Shown piece by piece: positions 1 through 7,519 of a stretch of 32,960 bases of DNA. Within the stretch, counting starts at the first letter, position 1. Each line of letters starts with the position of its first letter. A program made the translations under genes and the position numbers. The DNA comes from Syntrophomonadaceae bacterium (GTDB lineage Bacteria > Bacillota > Dethiobacteria > DTU022 > PWGO01), in the NCBI GenBank assembly GCA_003554525.1, contig PWGO01000028.1, positions 1 to 32,960 of the forward strand, written 5' to 3'. The notes beneath the pieces are model-generated. The model worked only from the letters and a program-made list of their open reading frames with translations, ran no database searches and was not told the origin of the DNA.

Positions 1-2
1 AA

Positions 3-1238
3 GTGAAAATATATCCTGATAGTATAGCCCTAAACAAACTTTGGCATGTGTCCTATCTCTGTAAAGATATCTGGAATCACTTTAACGAAGATAGGCGCAA
101 TAACAGAACCAACTTTTATGAGCAAAAAAGAGAGCTTCCCAAGCTCAAGAAAGCTAACCCCGAGTATAAAATACCTTCTTCTCAGGTATTACAGGAAGTA
201 GTTAAATTACTGGATTCCGGCTGGCGGATGTTCTTTACTAAGCACAAAAACGGCAATACCAACGTTAAACCACCCAGGTTTAAGTCCTACAAATATTTCT
301 TTACTCAGAAATATAATCAGCGTGGGACTTCATTTGAAATTAAAGACCATGTTTTGCGCCTGGCTTACGGTAAAAACCTAAATGACTGGATCGAAATTGA
401 CCTGCCTGAATTAAACTACAACGCTGATAATATTAAAAATGTAACTATCTTTTATGATGAAGTGCAAAATAACTGGTACGTATCACTTATCCGACAAGTT
501 GAGCTTCCCCATCAAAAGAACGCTTCACATACAATTTACTTCGATCCCGGTTGCAAGATGACTTTAACCGGCATTAAAACTGATCACTCTGTATGGGAAT
601 ACGATATTAACCCGCTGCGGGAATTGAATCTTAAACACTATCAATTGATAGACTATCTCAAATCCAAACGTGACAAAAAGAAGAAAGGTTCTAAGCGTTG
701 GCGTAAGCTGAATAAGTCTATCAAGAATGTTTATCGCAAGATCAGCACTCAGACCAAGCAATATCTGCATAAAATAGCCAACCAGATACTAGAAGATCAT
801 CCCGATTGCAACTTCCAGATCGGTAATTGGCACAAACAGAAGACGCTTGCCGATACCGGCATTAAGTTTGTTGATAAGCGCATCAATCGACAGGTGCTGA
901 ATAACAACCCTGTTAAGCGGCTCGTTGGATACCTGCAGTATAAAGCCCTACTTAAAGGACAGCAGGTAGACGAATTCAACGAGAGGGGTACTACTTCTAC
1001 CTGCTCGTGCTGCGGTGAAAAACAAAAAATGCCACCCGGTAAGCGTGTTTTTAATTGCATGGTTTGCAGTTTTAAGACAGAACGAGATATTAATTCTACG
1101 TTGAATTTCTTGAAAAAGTTTTCTTATGCTTCGTGGCAGAGCCTGAGCAGTAAGCTCAGTATCGCCAGATGCGGATTTAACCCTACATCTGGCGAAAACC
1201 GAAGGTTCGAGAATCGAACTGTCATCCTAAACTACTAG
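3..1238 (+). CDS. tnpB: TnpB-like IS200/IS605-family RNA-guided nuclease/transposase accessory protein (5' end probably cut by window edge)
   Basis: 411 codons open from a GTG at the first bases of the window; the first residues (VKIYPD) match the usual position a few residues inside a TnpB N-terminus, so the true start may lie upstream. The RuvC-I aspartate is visible in IYFDPGCKMTLTG, a four-cysteine zinc ribbon in STCSCCGEKQ and FNCMVCSF, and the RuvC-III aspartate in ERDINSTLNF. At the usual RuvC-II glutamate (IVIEDL-type) the sequence reads FQIGNW, so the glutamate is not where expected; the protein may be inactive, or use a glutamate placed elsewhere as reported for some TnpB lineages. 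Family knowledge: TnpB cleaves DNA guided by an RNA from its own 3' end and helps retain the element. No TnpA is visible. The family assignment is strong; activity is uncertain. Confidence 0.88.
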   Translation: MKIYPDSIALNKLWHVSYLCKDIWNHFNEDRRNNRTNFYEQKRELPKLKKANPEYKIPSSQVLQEVVKLLDSGWRMFFTKHKNGNTNVKPPRFKSYKYFFTQKYNQRGTSFEIKDHVLRLAYGKNLNDWIEIDLPELNYNADNIKNVTIFYDEVQNNWYVSLIRQVELPHQKNASHTIYFDPGCKMTLTGIKTDHSVWEYDINPLRELNLKHYQLIDYLKSKRDKKKKGSKRWRKLNKSIKNVYRKISTQTKQYLHKIANQILEDHPDCNFQIGNWHKQKTLADTGIKFVDKRINRQVLNNNPVKRLVGYLQYKALLKGQQVDEFNERGTTSTCSCCGEKQKMPPGKRVFNCMVCSFKTERDINSTLNFLKKFSYASWQSLSSKLSIARCGFNPTSGENRRFENRTVILNY

Positions 1239-1263
1239 GATGCACGGGGTCTACGACCCCGTG
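1143..1263 (+). ncRNA. Five tandem hairpins at the tnpB 3' end, candidate omegaRNA scaffold
   Basis: Five perfect stems follow one another across the end of tnpB and just beyond. They are CTGAGC/GCTCAG (1143-1159), TCGCCAGATG/CATCTGGCGA (1162-1195), GTTCGA/TCGAAC (1205-1219), CATCCTA/TAGGATG (1223-1242) and CACGGGGTC/GACCCCGTG (1243-1263, 9 bp with a 3-nt loop). The hexamer AGGATG recurs at 1264-1269, so the fourth stem has an alternative partner. TnpB guide RNAs come from exactly this position, with the guide lying just past the element end. The exact element end and guide cannot be fixed from this sequence. The last stem could instead be a transposition end hairpin. Confidence 0.45.
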
Positions 1264-1280
1264 AGGATGTCACCGTTATA

Positions 1281-1502
1281 ATGGCGGTTGCTGTAGCCTA
1301 CCTGCTTGGCCCTGCTGTGGGCCGCATAATACAGTTTGTTTTTACCACCTCGCCTTCCGTGGATGATCTGGAGATCACAGGGGTACAGGTAGCAAGTTCT
1401 CAAGGTGTTATGGGAGGACTTCTGGGAGGCCACGGGGGCAGCTATTTGGTAAGGACTGCACCGGTGAGAAGTAGAAGAGAAATGAAACAGTTAAAAAGCT
1501 GA
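1281..1502 (+). CDS. Unrecognised 73-residue reading frame, possible 3' remnant of a gene interrupted by the tnpB element
   Basis: The frame begins with a hydrophobic stretch (AVAVAYLLGPAVGRIIQFVF) and continues with a glycine-rich segment (GVMGGLLGGHGG) and a basic tail. There is no convincing ribosome-binding site: GAGG lies 15 nt from the ATG. The same frame is open back to the tnpB stop, through the hairpin region of the element. This pattern suggests the C-terminal end of an older membrane-associated gene rather than a complete small gene. It sits 26 bases before rsmB, in the place where Clostridia often have conserved genes of the fmt-rsmB region. I do not recognise the family and assign no function. 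Confidence 0.35.
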   Translation: MAVAVAYLLGPAVGRIIQFVFTTSPSVDDLEITGVQVASSQGVMGGLLGGHGGSYLVRTAPVRSRREMKQLKS

Positions 1503-1528
1503 TCAGGGGAGGGTAAGAATTTACCTTT

Positions 1529-2887
1529 ATGCGGGATGAAGAAAAAAAAGGGTCATATAAAGTAAGGGAAACCGTTCTAAAGATACTGGTGAAAGCGGAA
1601 AAAAATAATTCTTATGTCAACCTGGTGGTTAATGCCTACCTTCCCGGGCTGGCTTCTCCGCGGGACAGGGCTGTGGCAGCAGCCATAGCTTACGGGACAG
1701 TGCAGCGTTTAAATACACTGGACTGGGCCCTGTCTTGCTATCTCAAGAAACCCCTGCAAGGGCTTACCCCCTGGATAAGAAACCTTCTGAGAAGTGCTGC
1801 TTACCAGCTTCTTTATATGCAAAATATGCCTTCCGCACTGGCGGTGGATGTTGCGGTTCGACTGTCTTACCGTTACGGGCACAGGGGCGTGGCCTCCCTG
1901 GTTAATGCCGTGTTACGCAAGGTTTCCGCGGGGATAGATGCACTTCCCTGGCCGGACCAAGAAAATGCTCCCGCATCTTTTATTTCCCTTTACCACAGTC
2001 ATCCTTCCTGGCTGGTGGAAAGATGGATAGGTCGTATGGGTAAAGAAGAAGCCGCCCGCTTGTGCGAAGCCAATAACCACAGCCTGCCTGTTTCGCTCCG
2101 GGTAAACCCGCTAAAAGCAGGTGTGTTGGAAACCAAGGAAAGGCTGGAGCGGGAAGGGGTAGAAGTAGAACGCGGTTCTTTGCCCGTTTCGCTGAAAGTG
2201 CGTTCCCGCGCTTCCCCGGGAGAACTGGAAAGCTTTAAGCAGGGTTTGTATACTGTTCAAGGGGAATCTTCTATGCACTGCGCATATATATTGAGCCCGG
2301 CCCCGGGAGAAGAGGTAATTGACCTGTGTAGCGCCCCGGGGGGGAAAGCTACTCACCTGGCCGAGCTAATGAAAGACCGTGGGGTAGTGTACGCAGGGGA
2401 TATTAATGCCAGCCGGGCCGGGCTGGTAGAGAAATCTTCTTCCCGCCTGGGGATTAATATAATCCGGACCCGGGTTTGGGATGGCAGGGAGGTAAGCCGT
2501 TACGTGAGCTCTTCGGATGCGGTGTTGTGTGACGCCCCCTGCACGGGGCTGGGGGTGATTCCATTAAAACCCGATTTGAAATGGTATAAGCAAGAAGAAG
2601 ACCTGGTAAATTTACCTGCCCTGCAGGGTGAATTACTCCAGGCTGCAGGTGGAGTGGTCAAACCCGGGGGAAAGCTGCTTTATGCAGTCTGCAGCCTTGA
2701 GCCGGAAGAAACTACCGGGGTAGTGGAAAATTTTTTGAAAAACAACCCGGGGTTTTCGCCCCTGGAAGCACCCTCCCTTCCCTTTTATCTCCGCGGTGAC
2801 ACTTCTCAACCCGGCACAGTAATTTTTTATCCGCACCTTCACCGGAAAGAAGGTTTTTTTATGGCGCTTTTCCGGAGGGACATTTGA
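1529..2887 (+). CDS. rsmB: 16S rRNA (cytosine-967-C5)-methyltransferase RsmB
   Basis: 452 residues, the usual length for RsmB/Sun. Residues about 1-145 form the NusB-like RNA-binding domain (ILVKAEKNNSYVNLVV; VNAVLRKVS). The rest is the Rossmann methyltransferase: SAM-binding motif I VIDLCSAPGGKATHLAE, motif IV CDAPCTGLGV and motif VI YAVCSLEPEE, which carry the two cysteines used by m5C methylases. It transfers a methyl group from SAM to C967 of 16S rRNA. A GGGGAGGG ribosome-binding sequence lies 17 nt upstream of the chosen ATG, rather far, so the start may differ by a few codons. In many Firmicutes rlmN follows; here the next gene is prpC, so rlmN must be elsewhere or absent. Confidence 0.95.
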   Translation: MRDEEKKGSYKVRETVLKILVKAEKNNSYVNLVVNAYLPGLASPRDRAVAAAIAYGTVQRLNTLDWALSCYLKKPLQGLTPWIRNLLRSAAYQLLYMQNMPSALAVDVAVRLSYRYGHRGVASLVNAVLRKVSAGIDALPWPDQENAPASFISLYHSHPSWLVERWIGRMGKEEAARLCEANNHSLPVSLRVNPLKAGVLETKERLEREGVEVERGSLPVSLKVRSRASPGELESFKQGLYTVQGESSMHCAYILSPAPGEEVIDLCSAPGGKATHLAELMKDRGVVYAGDINASRAGLVEKSSSRLGINIIRTRVWDGREVSRYVSSSDAVLCDAPCTGLGVIPLKPDLKWYKQEEDLVNLPALQGELLQAAGGVVKPGGKLLYAVCSLEPEETTGVVENFLKNNPGFSPLEAPSLPFYLRGDTSQPGTVIFYPHLHRKEGFFMALFRRDI

Positions 2888-2888
2888 G

Positions 2889-2930
2889 AGTAAGAAGTGG
2901 GAGGCTAGAGGTGGGAGGTTGGAAGAAAAG
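2889..2930 (+). repeat. Purine-rich tract with strict 7-bp phasing
   Basis: Six consecutive degenerate heptamers: AGTAAGA, AGTGGGA, GGCTAGA, GGTGGGA, GGTTGGA, AGAAAAG. They begin right after the rsmB stop codon. Related tracts occur at 15807-15834, 23407-23427 and 30224-30293. No open frame or hairpin explains the tract. Confidence 0.7.
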
Positions 2931-2965
2931 ACGCTCCCCTGTTTTTTGGGAGTTTTGGCGTTTCG

Positions 2966-2994
2966 TTGCTATTTATATGCTTTTTTGCTATACT
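2966..2994 (+). promoter_or_regulatory. Sigma-A-type promoter for prpC-prkC-rsgA-rpe
   Basis: TTGCTA (2966-2971) and TATACT (2989-2994) are separated by 17 bp, and TGC directly before the -10 makes an extended -10. The predicted transcript starts about 70 nt before prpC, in the only sizeable gap between rsmB and the operon. Confidence 0.6.
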
Positions 2995-3069
2995 AAACAT
3001 GGAATTTAAGGCTGGTAATGCGCTTGAACTGCTTGAACTTATGTTTGGTTTCAGGGAGGAGGCCGTATT

Positions 3070-3816
3070 TTGAATATAGCGGTGCGCTCTGATGCGGGTA
3101 AAGAGCGCTTGCGAAATGAGGACAACTATTACTGCAAAAAAACCGGGGAGATGACCGTTTTTGCTGTTGCGGACGGGATGGGCGGCCATGCCGCCGGTGA
3201 TGTGGCCAGCCTGCAGGCTGTGGAAACTATAGGTGAACTTGTAGAGACTGCAGGTATTGATTTTTCTTCTTCTGCGGAACTTTTTAAATTTGTAGAAAAT
3301 ATAATAAAGCAGGCCAACAGTAATATATATTTTACAGCTTCACAGGAGTCCGGAAAAGTGGGGATGGGAACCACGCTTACCGCGGGTATATTATTTAAAC
3401 AAACCCTTTACCTTGGACACGTGGGAGACAGCCGTGCTTACCGGGTAACAGAAAATTCCCTGGAAAGGCTGACCCGGGATCATTCTATGGTGGAGGAAAT
3501 GATGGAGGAAGGCAGGTTGAGCCCGGAAGAAGCCAGGCTCCATCCCCAACGAAATATATTAACCAGGGCCCTGGGGACTTTTCCGGAAATAGAAGTGGAT
3601 ATAAAAAGAGTGAACCTGGAGCCTGGAGACGGGTTGCTTTTTTGTACCGACGGCCTTACCTCGCTGGTTGAAGATGAAGAGATACTGCGTATAATAAAAG
3701 AAGAACAGGACCCCGAAGGGGCGGCAGCCCGCCTGGTGGAAAATGCAAACGCCAGGGGCGGCTACGACAATATAACCCTGATACTGTCACTTGATATAGG
3801 GAGGCAGGAAAATTAA
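3070..3816 (+). CDS. prpC: PP2C-family serine/threonine protein phosphatase (Stp/PrpC)
   Basis: 248 residues, typical of bacterial PrpC/Stp. Metal-binding motifs of PP2C are present: RNEDNYY near residue 15, VADGMGGH near 35, GHVGDSRAY, LLFCTDGLTSLV and the closing GGYDNITLI. It is a soluble Mn/Mg-dependent phosphatase that reverses phosphorylation by the partner kinase PrkC. It starts with TTG, chosen because an AGGGAGGAGG ribosome-binding site ends 8 nt before it and the first residues (MNIAVRSDAGKERLRNED) match the family N-terminus. Its stop codon abuts the kinase start, so the pair is translationally coupled. Confidence 0.96.
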   Translation: MNIAVRSDAGKERLRNEDNYYCKKTGEMTVFAVADGMGGHAAGDVASLQAVETIGELVETAGIDFSSSAELFKFVENIIKQANSNIYFTASQESGKVGMGTTLTAGILFKQTLYLGHVGDSRAYRVTENSLERLTRDHSMVEEMMEEGRLSPEEARLHPQRNILTRALGTFPEIEVDIKRVNLEPGDGLLFCTDGLTSLVEDEEILRIIKEEQDPEGAAARLVENANARGGYDNITLILSLDIGRQEN

Positions 3817-5643
3817 ATGATAGGAAAAAAACTGGGCAACAGGTACGAAATTTTAAGCCAGATAGGAACAGGTGGCATGGCGGTGGTGTACCGCGCCAGG
3901 GACAATATATTAAACCGGATGGTTGCCATTAAAATATTGAAGAATCACCTTGCCGGTGATGAAGATTTTGTGCGCCGCTTTAAAAGGGAAGCACAGGCTG
4001 CAGCGGGCCTGTCTCATCCTAATATAGTAAGCATATATGATGTGGGAAAAGAAGAAGAAACCCATTTTATCGTTATGGAATACGTGGAAGGGGTAACGCT
4101 TAAGGAGGAAATAAAAAGCAGAGAAAAATTTGAACCACGTAAAGCTGTAGAAATTGTGCTTCAGGTTGCCAATGCCCTTCAGAATGCTCATTCTTCCGGG
4201 GTTATACACCGGGATATAAAGCCCCAGAATATTCTTATTTCCCGCGATGGCCAGGTTAAAGTGACCGATTTCGGGATTGCCGTAGCGGCCAATGCTGCAG
4301 GAACCTTAACCTACAGCCATACAGTGGTGGGTTCGGTACATTATTTTTCCCCGGAACAGGCCAGCGGGGAAGGAGTGGGAGAGCAGTCGGACGTTTATTC
4401 ACTGGGTATAGTGCTTTACGAGATGCTTACGGGCAAGCTACCCTACAGCGGGGATAGCCCCATTTCCGTGGCTTTAAAGCATATAAACGAAGACGTGCTT
4501 CCACCGCGGGAGCTAAACCCGGAGGTCCCCGAGTCCCTGGAAAATATAGTACTCAAGCTGGTCCAGAAAGATCCCGGGCGCCGCTACCAGAATGTAGATG
4601 AACTAAAAAGGGATCTGTCAATGTGGCAGGAAGGCAAAGAGGTAAAAGTTGATAATTCATATCAGGAACAGGTGCAGCAGGAGGAAGAAGAATGGGAGGG
4701 GGAAACCATGGTTTCCTCTTCGCCGGGTTCAACTAAAAACGGCAGCAAAAAAGGTGGTAAGAAAAAAGAAAAAGAAAAAGAAGCTGCTGCTGCGGTTAAG
4801 AACGGAAATCATAAAAAGAGCAGGCAGCCTTTCTGGAAAAAGAAGTGGTTTATTGCCCTGGTAGTACTTTTTATAGGCACTATAACCGGCCTGGTTTGGG
4901 CCGGTATCAGCTATCTCCGCGTCCCGGAGGTGACAACTCCTGCACTGGAGGAAAAAAACAGGGAAGAAGCAAAAGAATTATTAAGGGAAGCCGGTTTTGT
5001 GGGGGATATAGAGATTGAGGAAGGTTACCACGATGAAATACCGGAAGGATACGTTTTTGAGCAAGAGCCCCGTGAAGGAAGGACAGTTAAGGAACACCGG
5101 ACAGTAGAGCTGGTAATAAGCAAAGGACCCGGCCTGTTGGAAGTCCCGGACCTGGTGGGCATGAATGAGCTGGAAATTCAGCACAAGATGGAGCATTACG
5201 AGGATATACAAATAGAACGAAAAGACCTGTGGAACGAGGAGGTGCCCCAGGAGACGGTTATTCGCCAATCGCCGCAGTCGGGTGCTTCCGTGGAAAAAGA
5301 TATGGAGATTGTAATATACGTTAGCAAAGGACCTCCGCCTTTCCCCATGGATGACATGACGGGCAAGACCCTGGAAGAAGCTGAAGAATATTTGGAAGAA
5401 AAGGACCTGGTATGGAGAACTCAATACGAATCATCTGAAGAACCGGAGGATGAAGTTATTGATCAAGAACCGGCGCCGGGTTTTGCCGTTGAAGCGGGGG
5501 AAAGGGTCACCCTGGTTTTAAGCAGGGGAGAAGAAGATGAAGAGGAAGAAGATGAAGATAAAGATGAAGATCAAGAGGATGGAGAAGATGAGGAAGACAA
5601 TAGCGAGAAGGATAATAATGGCGAGGACGGTGAAGAATCTTAA
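3817..5643 (+). CDS. prkC: Membrane serine/threonine kinase with three PASTA repeats (PrkC/StkP)
   Basis: 608 residues. The N-terminal Hanks-type kinase has the glycine loop IGTGGMAVVY (16-25), Lys39 in VAIKIL, HRDIKPQN with catalytic Asp133, DFG at 151-153 and an activation loop with several Thr/Ser. A lysine-rich linker leads to one transmembrane helix at about 344-366, then three extracellular PASTA repeats (about 368-435, 436-503, 504-572) that in this family bind muropeptides or lipid II. The last 35 or so residues are almost wholly Asp/Glu with Asn/Gly, an unusual highly acidic outer tail. It begins immediately after the prpC stop. Role by family: couples cell-wall state to growth, and to germination in spore formers. 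Confidence 0.97.
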   Translation: MIGKKLGNRYEILSQIGTGGMAVVYRARDNILNRMVAIKILKNHLAGDEDFVRRFKREAQAAAGLSHPNIVSIYDVGKEEETHFIVMEYVEGVTLKEEIKSREKFEPRKAVEIVLQVANALQNAHSSGVIHRDIKPQNILISRDGQVKVTDFGIAVAANAAGTLTYSHTVVGSVHYFSPEQASGEGVGEQSDVYSLGIVLYEMLTGKLPYSGDSPISVALKHINEDVLPPRELNPEVPESLENIVLKLVQKDPGRRYQNVDELKRDLSMWQEGKEVKVDNSYQEQVQQEEEEWEGETMVSSSPGSTKNGSKKGGKKKEKEKEAAAAVKNGNHKKSRQPFWKKKWFIALVVLFIGTITGLVWAGISYLRVPEVTTPALEEKNREEAKELLREAGFVGDIEIEEGYHDEIPEGYVFEQEPREGRTVKEHRTVELVISKGPGLLEVPDLVGMNELEIQHKMEHYEDIQIERKDLWNEEVPQETVIRQSPQSGASVEKDMEIVIYVSKGPPPFPMDDMTGKTLEEAEEYLEEKDLVWRTQYESSEEPEDEVIDQEPAPGFAVEAGERVTLVLSRGEEDEEEEDEDKDEDQEDGEDEEDNSEKDNNGEDGEES

Positions 5644-5648
5644 CAAGA

Positions 5649-6557
5649 ATGTCTGGCAATCAGAAAGGCACCCTTATAAGAACCGTAGGAGGCTTCGGCG
5701 ATGTTTTACTGGAAAACGGTGAGGAATTAAGGTGTGCCCTTCGCGGCAGGCTTAAGAACAAAGAAAAGCCACTGGTAGGGGACCGCGTGGAAGTGTTTTT
5801 TAGCTCTTCCAGCGAAGGAGTTATAGAAAGGATATTTCCCCGCCGTAACCGGATGGTGAGGCCTCCCGTTGCTAATGTAGACCAGGTGCTGGCAATCGTT
5901 TCCGCCAACCACCCTCCCCCCGACTGGTTTTTATTAAATAGCCAGCTTCTTCAGGCGGAGAGATGTCGTGTTTCCCCTATTGTTTGCGTAAACAAACTGG
6001 ATTTGTCCAGCCCTGCAGAATTAAACCGGATTAAAAAAGAGCTCGAATTGTTGCCGTATGATATTATCTATACGGTTGCATTAACCGGTGAAGGAGTAGA
6101 AGAATTAAAGGACAGGTTTGCCGAAAATACCAGTGTCCTGGCGGGACCTTCAGGGGCGGGAAAATCCACAATATTAAACACTATACAGCCCGGGCTGGAA
6201 TTAAAGACAGGGGAAGTTAGCGAAAAGCTGGGTAAAGGAAAACATACTACCCGCCGGGTGGAGTTGTTTGTGCTGTGGAACGGGGGACTGGTAGTAGATA
6301 CCCCCGGTTTTAACAAGCTCAAACTCTTTTTTGAGATAGACGAACTTAAAGATGCTGACCTGAAGCTCAAGGAATGGTTTCCCGAGTTTAAAGATTATGA
6401 CTGTGGTTGTAAGTTTACTTCCTGCCTTCACGATACCGAACCCGAATGTGCGGTAAGAGATGCCGTGGAAAAAGGGGAAATAAGTTCCTTCAGGTATAAG
6501 CATTACCTTAAATTTTTGGAAGAAATACGCCTGGACCAGGAGAAAAGGATGAGGTAA
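5649..6557 (+). CDS. rsgA: Ribosome small-subunit-dependent GTPase RsgA
   Basis: 302 residues with an N-terminal OB fold (about 1-70) and a circularly permuted GTPase domain: G4 VNKLDL (about 113-118) precedes the G1 P-loop GPSGAGKST (166-174) and G3 DTPG (from 217). The C-terminal zinc knuckle is CKFTSCLHDTEPEC, with the expected Cys-Cys-His-Cys spacing. It acts late in 30S ribosome maturation and releases on GTP hydrolysis. It starts 5 nt after prkC with only a weak ribosome-binding site, so translational coupling is likely. The prkC-rsgA-rpe order is the standard Firmicutes arrangement. Confidence 0.96.
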   Translation: MSGNQKGTLIRTVGGFGDVLLENGEELRCALRGRLKNKEKPLVGDRVEVFFSSSSEGVIERIFPRRNRMVRPPVANVDQVLAIVSANHPPPDWFLLNSQLLQAERCRVSPIVCVNKLDLSSPAELNRIKKELELLPYDIIYTVALTGEGVEELKDRFAENTSVLAGPSGAGKSTILNTIQPGLELKTGEVSEKLGKGKHTTRRVELFVLWNGGLVVDTPGFNKLKLFFEIDELKDADLKLKEWFPEFKDYDCGCKFTSCLHDTEPECAVRDAVEKGEISSFRYKHYLKFLEEIRLDQEKRMR

Positions 6558-7226
6558 ATGGTAAAAATTGCTCCATCTATACTTTCGGCCGATTTTTCGC
6601 ACCTGGGCAGGGAAGTCCAGGAAGTGGAAGGATCTGGTGCGGACTGGCTTCACCTTGATGTTATGGACGGGAGGGTTGTGCCCAATATAACCATGGGTCC
6701 CCTGGTAGTAGAAGCTGTTAAGAAAGAAAGCTCCATCCTCCTTGATGCTCACCTGATGATAGAAGAGCCGGAAAAACACGTGGAAGCTTTTATTAAGGCG
6801 GGAGCGGACCTGGTTACGGTGCATGTTGAGGCCTGTATTCACCTGCACCGGGTGCTGGATAAAATAAAAGAATCCGGTGTAAAAGCGGGGGTAGCCCTGA
6901 ACCCGGCGACGCCCCTGGTGCAGCTGGAGTATGTATGGAATCAGGTCGACCTGGTGCTTTTGATGAGCGTAAATCCCGGTTTCGGGGGACAAAAATTTAT
7001 ACCGGAAGTGCTTTCCAAGATAGAAGAAGCCTCGCGCCGGGCCAAAAGCTTAAAACAACCGGTAGAGATCCAGGTGGACGGGGGTATAAATTCTTCCAGC
7101 GCCCCGGAGGCAATAAAAGCCGGCGCTACTGTGCTGGTGGCAGGGTCTTCGGTTTTTGGACAAAAAGACCGGCAGAAAGCCATACAGGCTCTAAAAATGT
7201 ATCCGGCTCCGCCGAAAAAAGTTTAA
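6558..7226 (+). CDS. rpe: Ribulose-phosphate 3-epimerase
   Basis: 222 residues, normal length. TIM-barrel motifs of Rpe are visible: APSILSADFSHL at the N-terminus, HLDVMDGRVVPNITMGP with the metal-binding His/Asp, DAHLMIEEPEKH, MSVNPGFGGQKFIPEVL and VDGGIN. It interconverts ribulose 5-phosphate and xylulose 5-phosphate in the pentose phosphate pathway; ribulose 5-phosphate is also a precursor for the adjoining riboflavin genes. The ATG follows directly on the rsgA stop. The next promoter overlaps its last codons, and no separate terminator is visible after it. Confidence 0.97.
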   Translation: MVKIAPSILSADFSHLGREVQEVEGSGADWLHLDVMDGRVVPNITMGPLVVEAVKKESSILLDAHLMIEEPEKHVEAFIKAGADLVTVHVEACIHLHRVLDKIKESGVKAGVALNPATPLVQLEYVWNQVDLVLLMSVNPGFGGQKFIPEVLSKIEEASRRAKSLKQPVEIQVDGGINSSSAPEAIKAGATVLVAGSSVFGQKDRQKAIQALKMYPAPPKKV

Positions 7227-7250
7227 AAAGAAAAATTAATGTGCTATAAT
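7222..7250 (+). promoter_or_regulatory. Promoter of the riboflavin operon
   Basis: TTTAAA (7222-7227), a 17-bp spacer and a perfect TATAAT (7245-7250) preceded by TGC (extended -10). It overlaps the end of rpe and lies about 42 bp before the FMN riboswitch. Confidence 0.65.
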
Positions 7251-7291
7251 AATGTTGCTGTTTAAAAATTAAATAGGTTATGGATTAATAT

Positions 7292-7433
7292 TTTCCTTCG
7301 GGGTCTGGTGAGAAAGCCTGTCAGCTTTCAATTCCGAACCGGCGGTAATCCCTGCCCGGGGTAGCCCGCGAGCCGCGAGGTTGATCCGGTGAGATTCCGG
7401 AGCCGACAGTATAGTCTGGAGGAGAGAAGGAAA
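7292..7433 (+). promoter_or_regulatory. FMN riboswitch (RFN element)
   Basis: The conserved RFN core is readable: closing stem P1 pairs TTTCCTTC (7292-7299) with GAAGGAAA (7426-7433). Inside it come GGGTCTGGTGAGAAAGCC, CCGAACCGGCGGTAAT, GCCCGCGAGC, GATCCGGTGAGATTCCGG and GCCGACAGTATAGTCTGG. It is followed at once by a terminator and ribD. FMN binding should favour the terminator and lower expression of the rib genes. Confidence 0.97.
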
Positions 7434-7468
7434 CGAAAGCCTTTGTTTTCTTATGTAGGTTTGCAGTA

Positions 7469-7500
7469 CGACCCCTGAAAAATACAGGGGTTGTTTTTAT
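7469..7500 (+). terminator. Riboswitch-controlled intrinsic terminator
   Basis: ACCCCTG (7471-7477) pairs with CAGGGGT (7485-7491), followed by TGTTTTTATT. It sits between the RFN element and ribD, the standard expression platform of a transcription-attenuating FMN riboswitch. Confidence 0.85.
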
Positions 7501-7519
7501 TAGGACGAGGTGAAACGGT

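Noticed and set aside
6201-6992. 263-codon minus-strand frame opposite rsgA and rpe
   Set aside because: It lies wholly opposite two well-supported genes, has no ribosome-binding site and shows no family resemblance.
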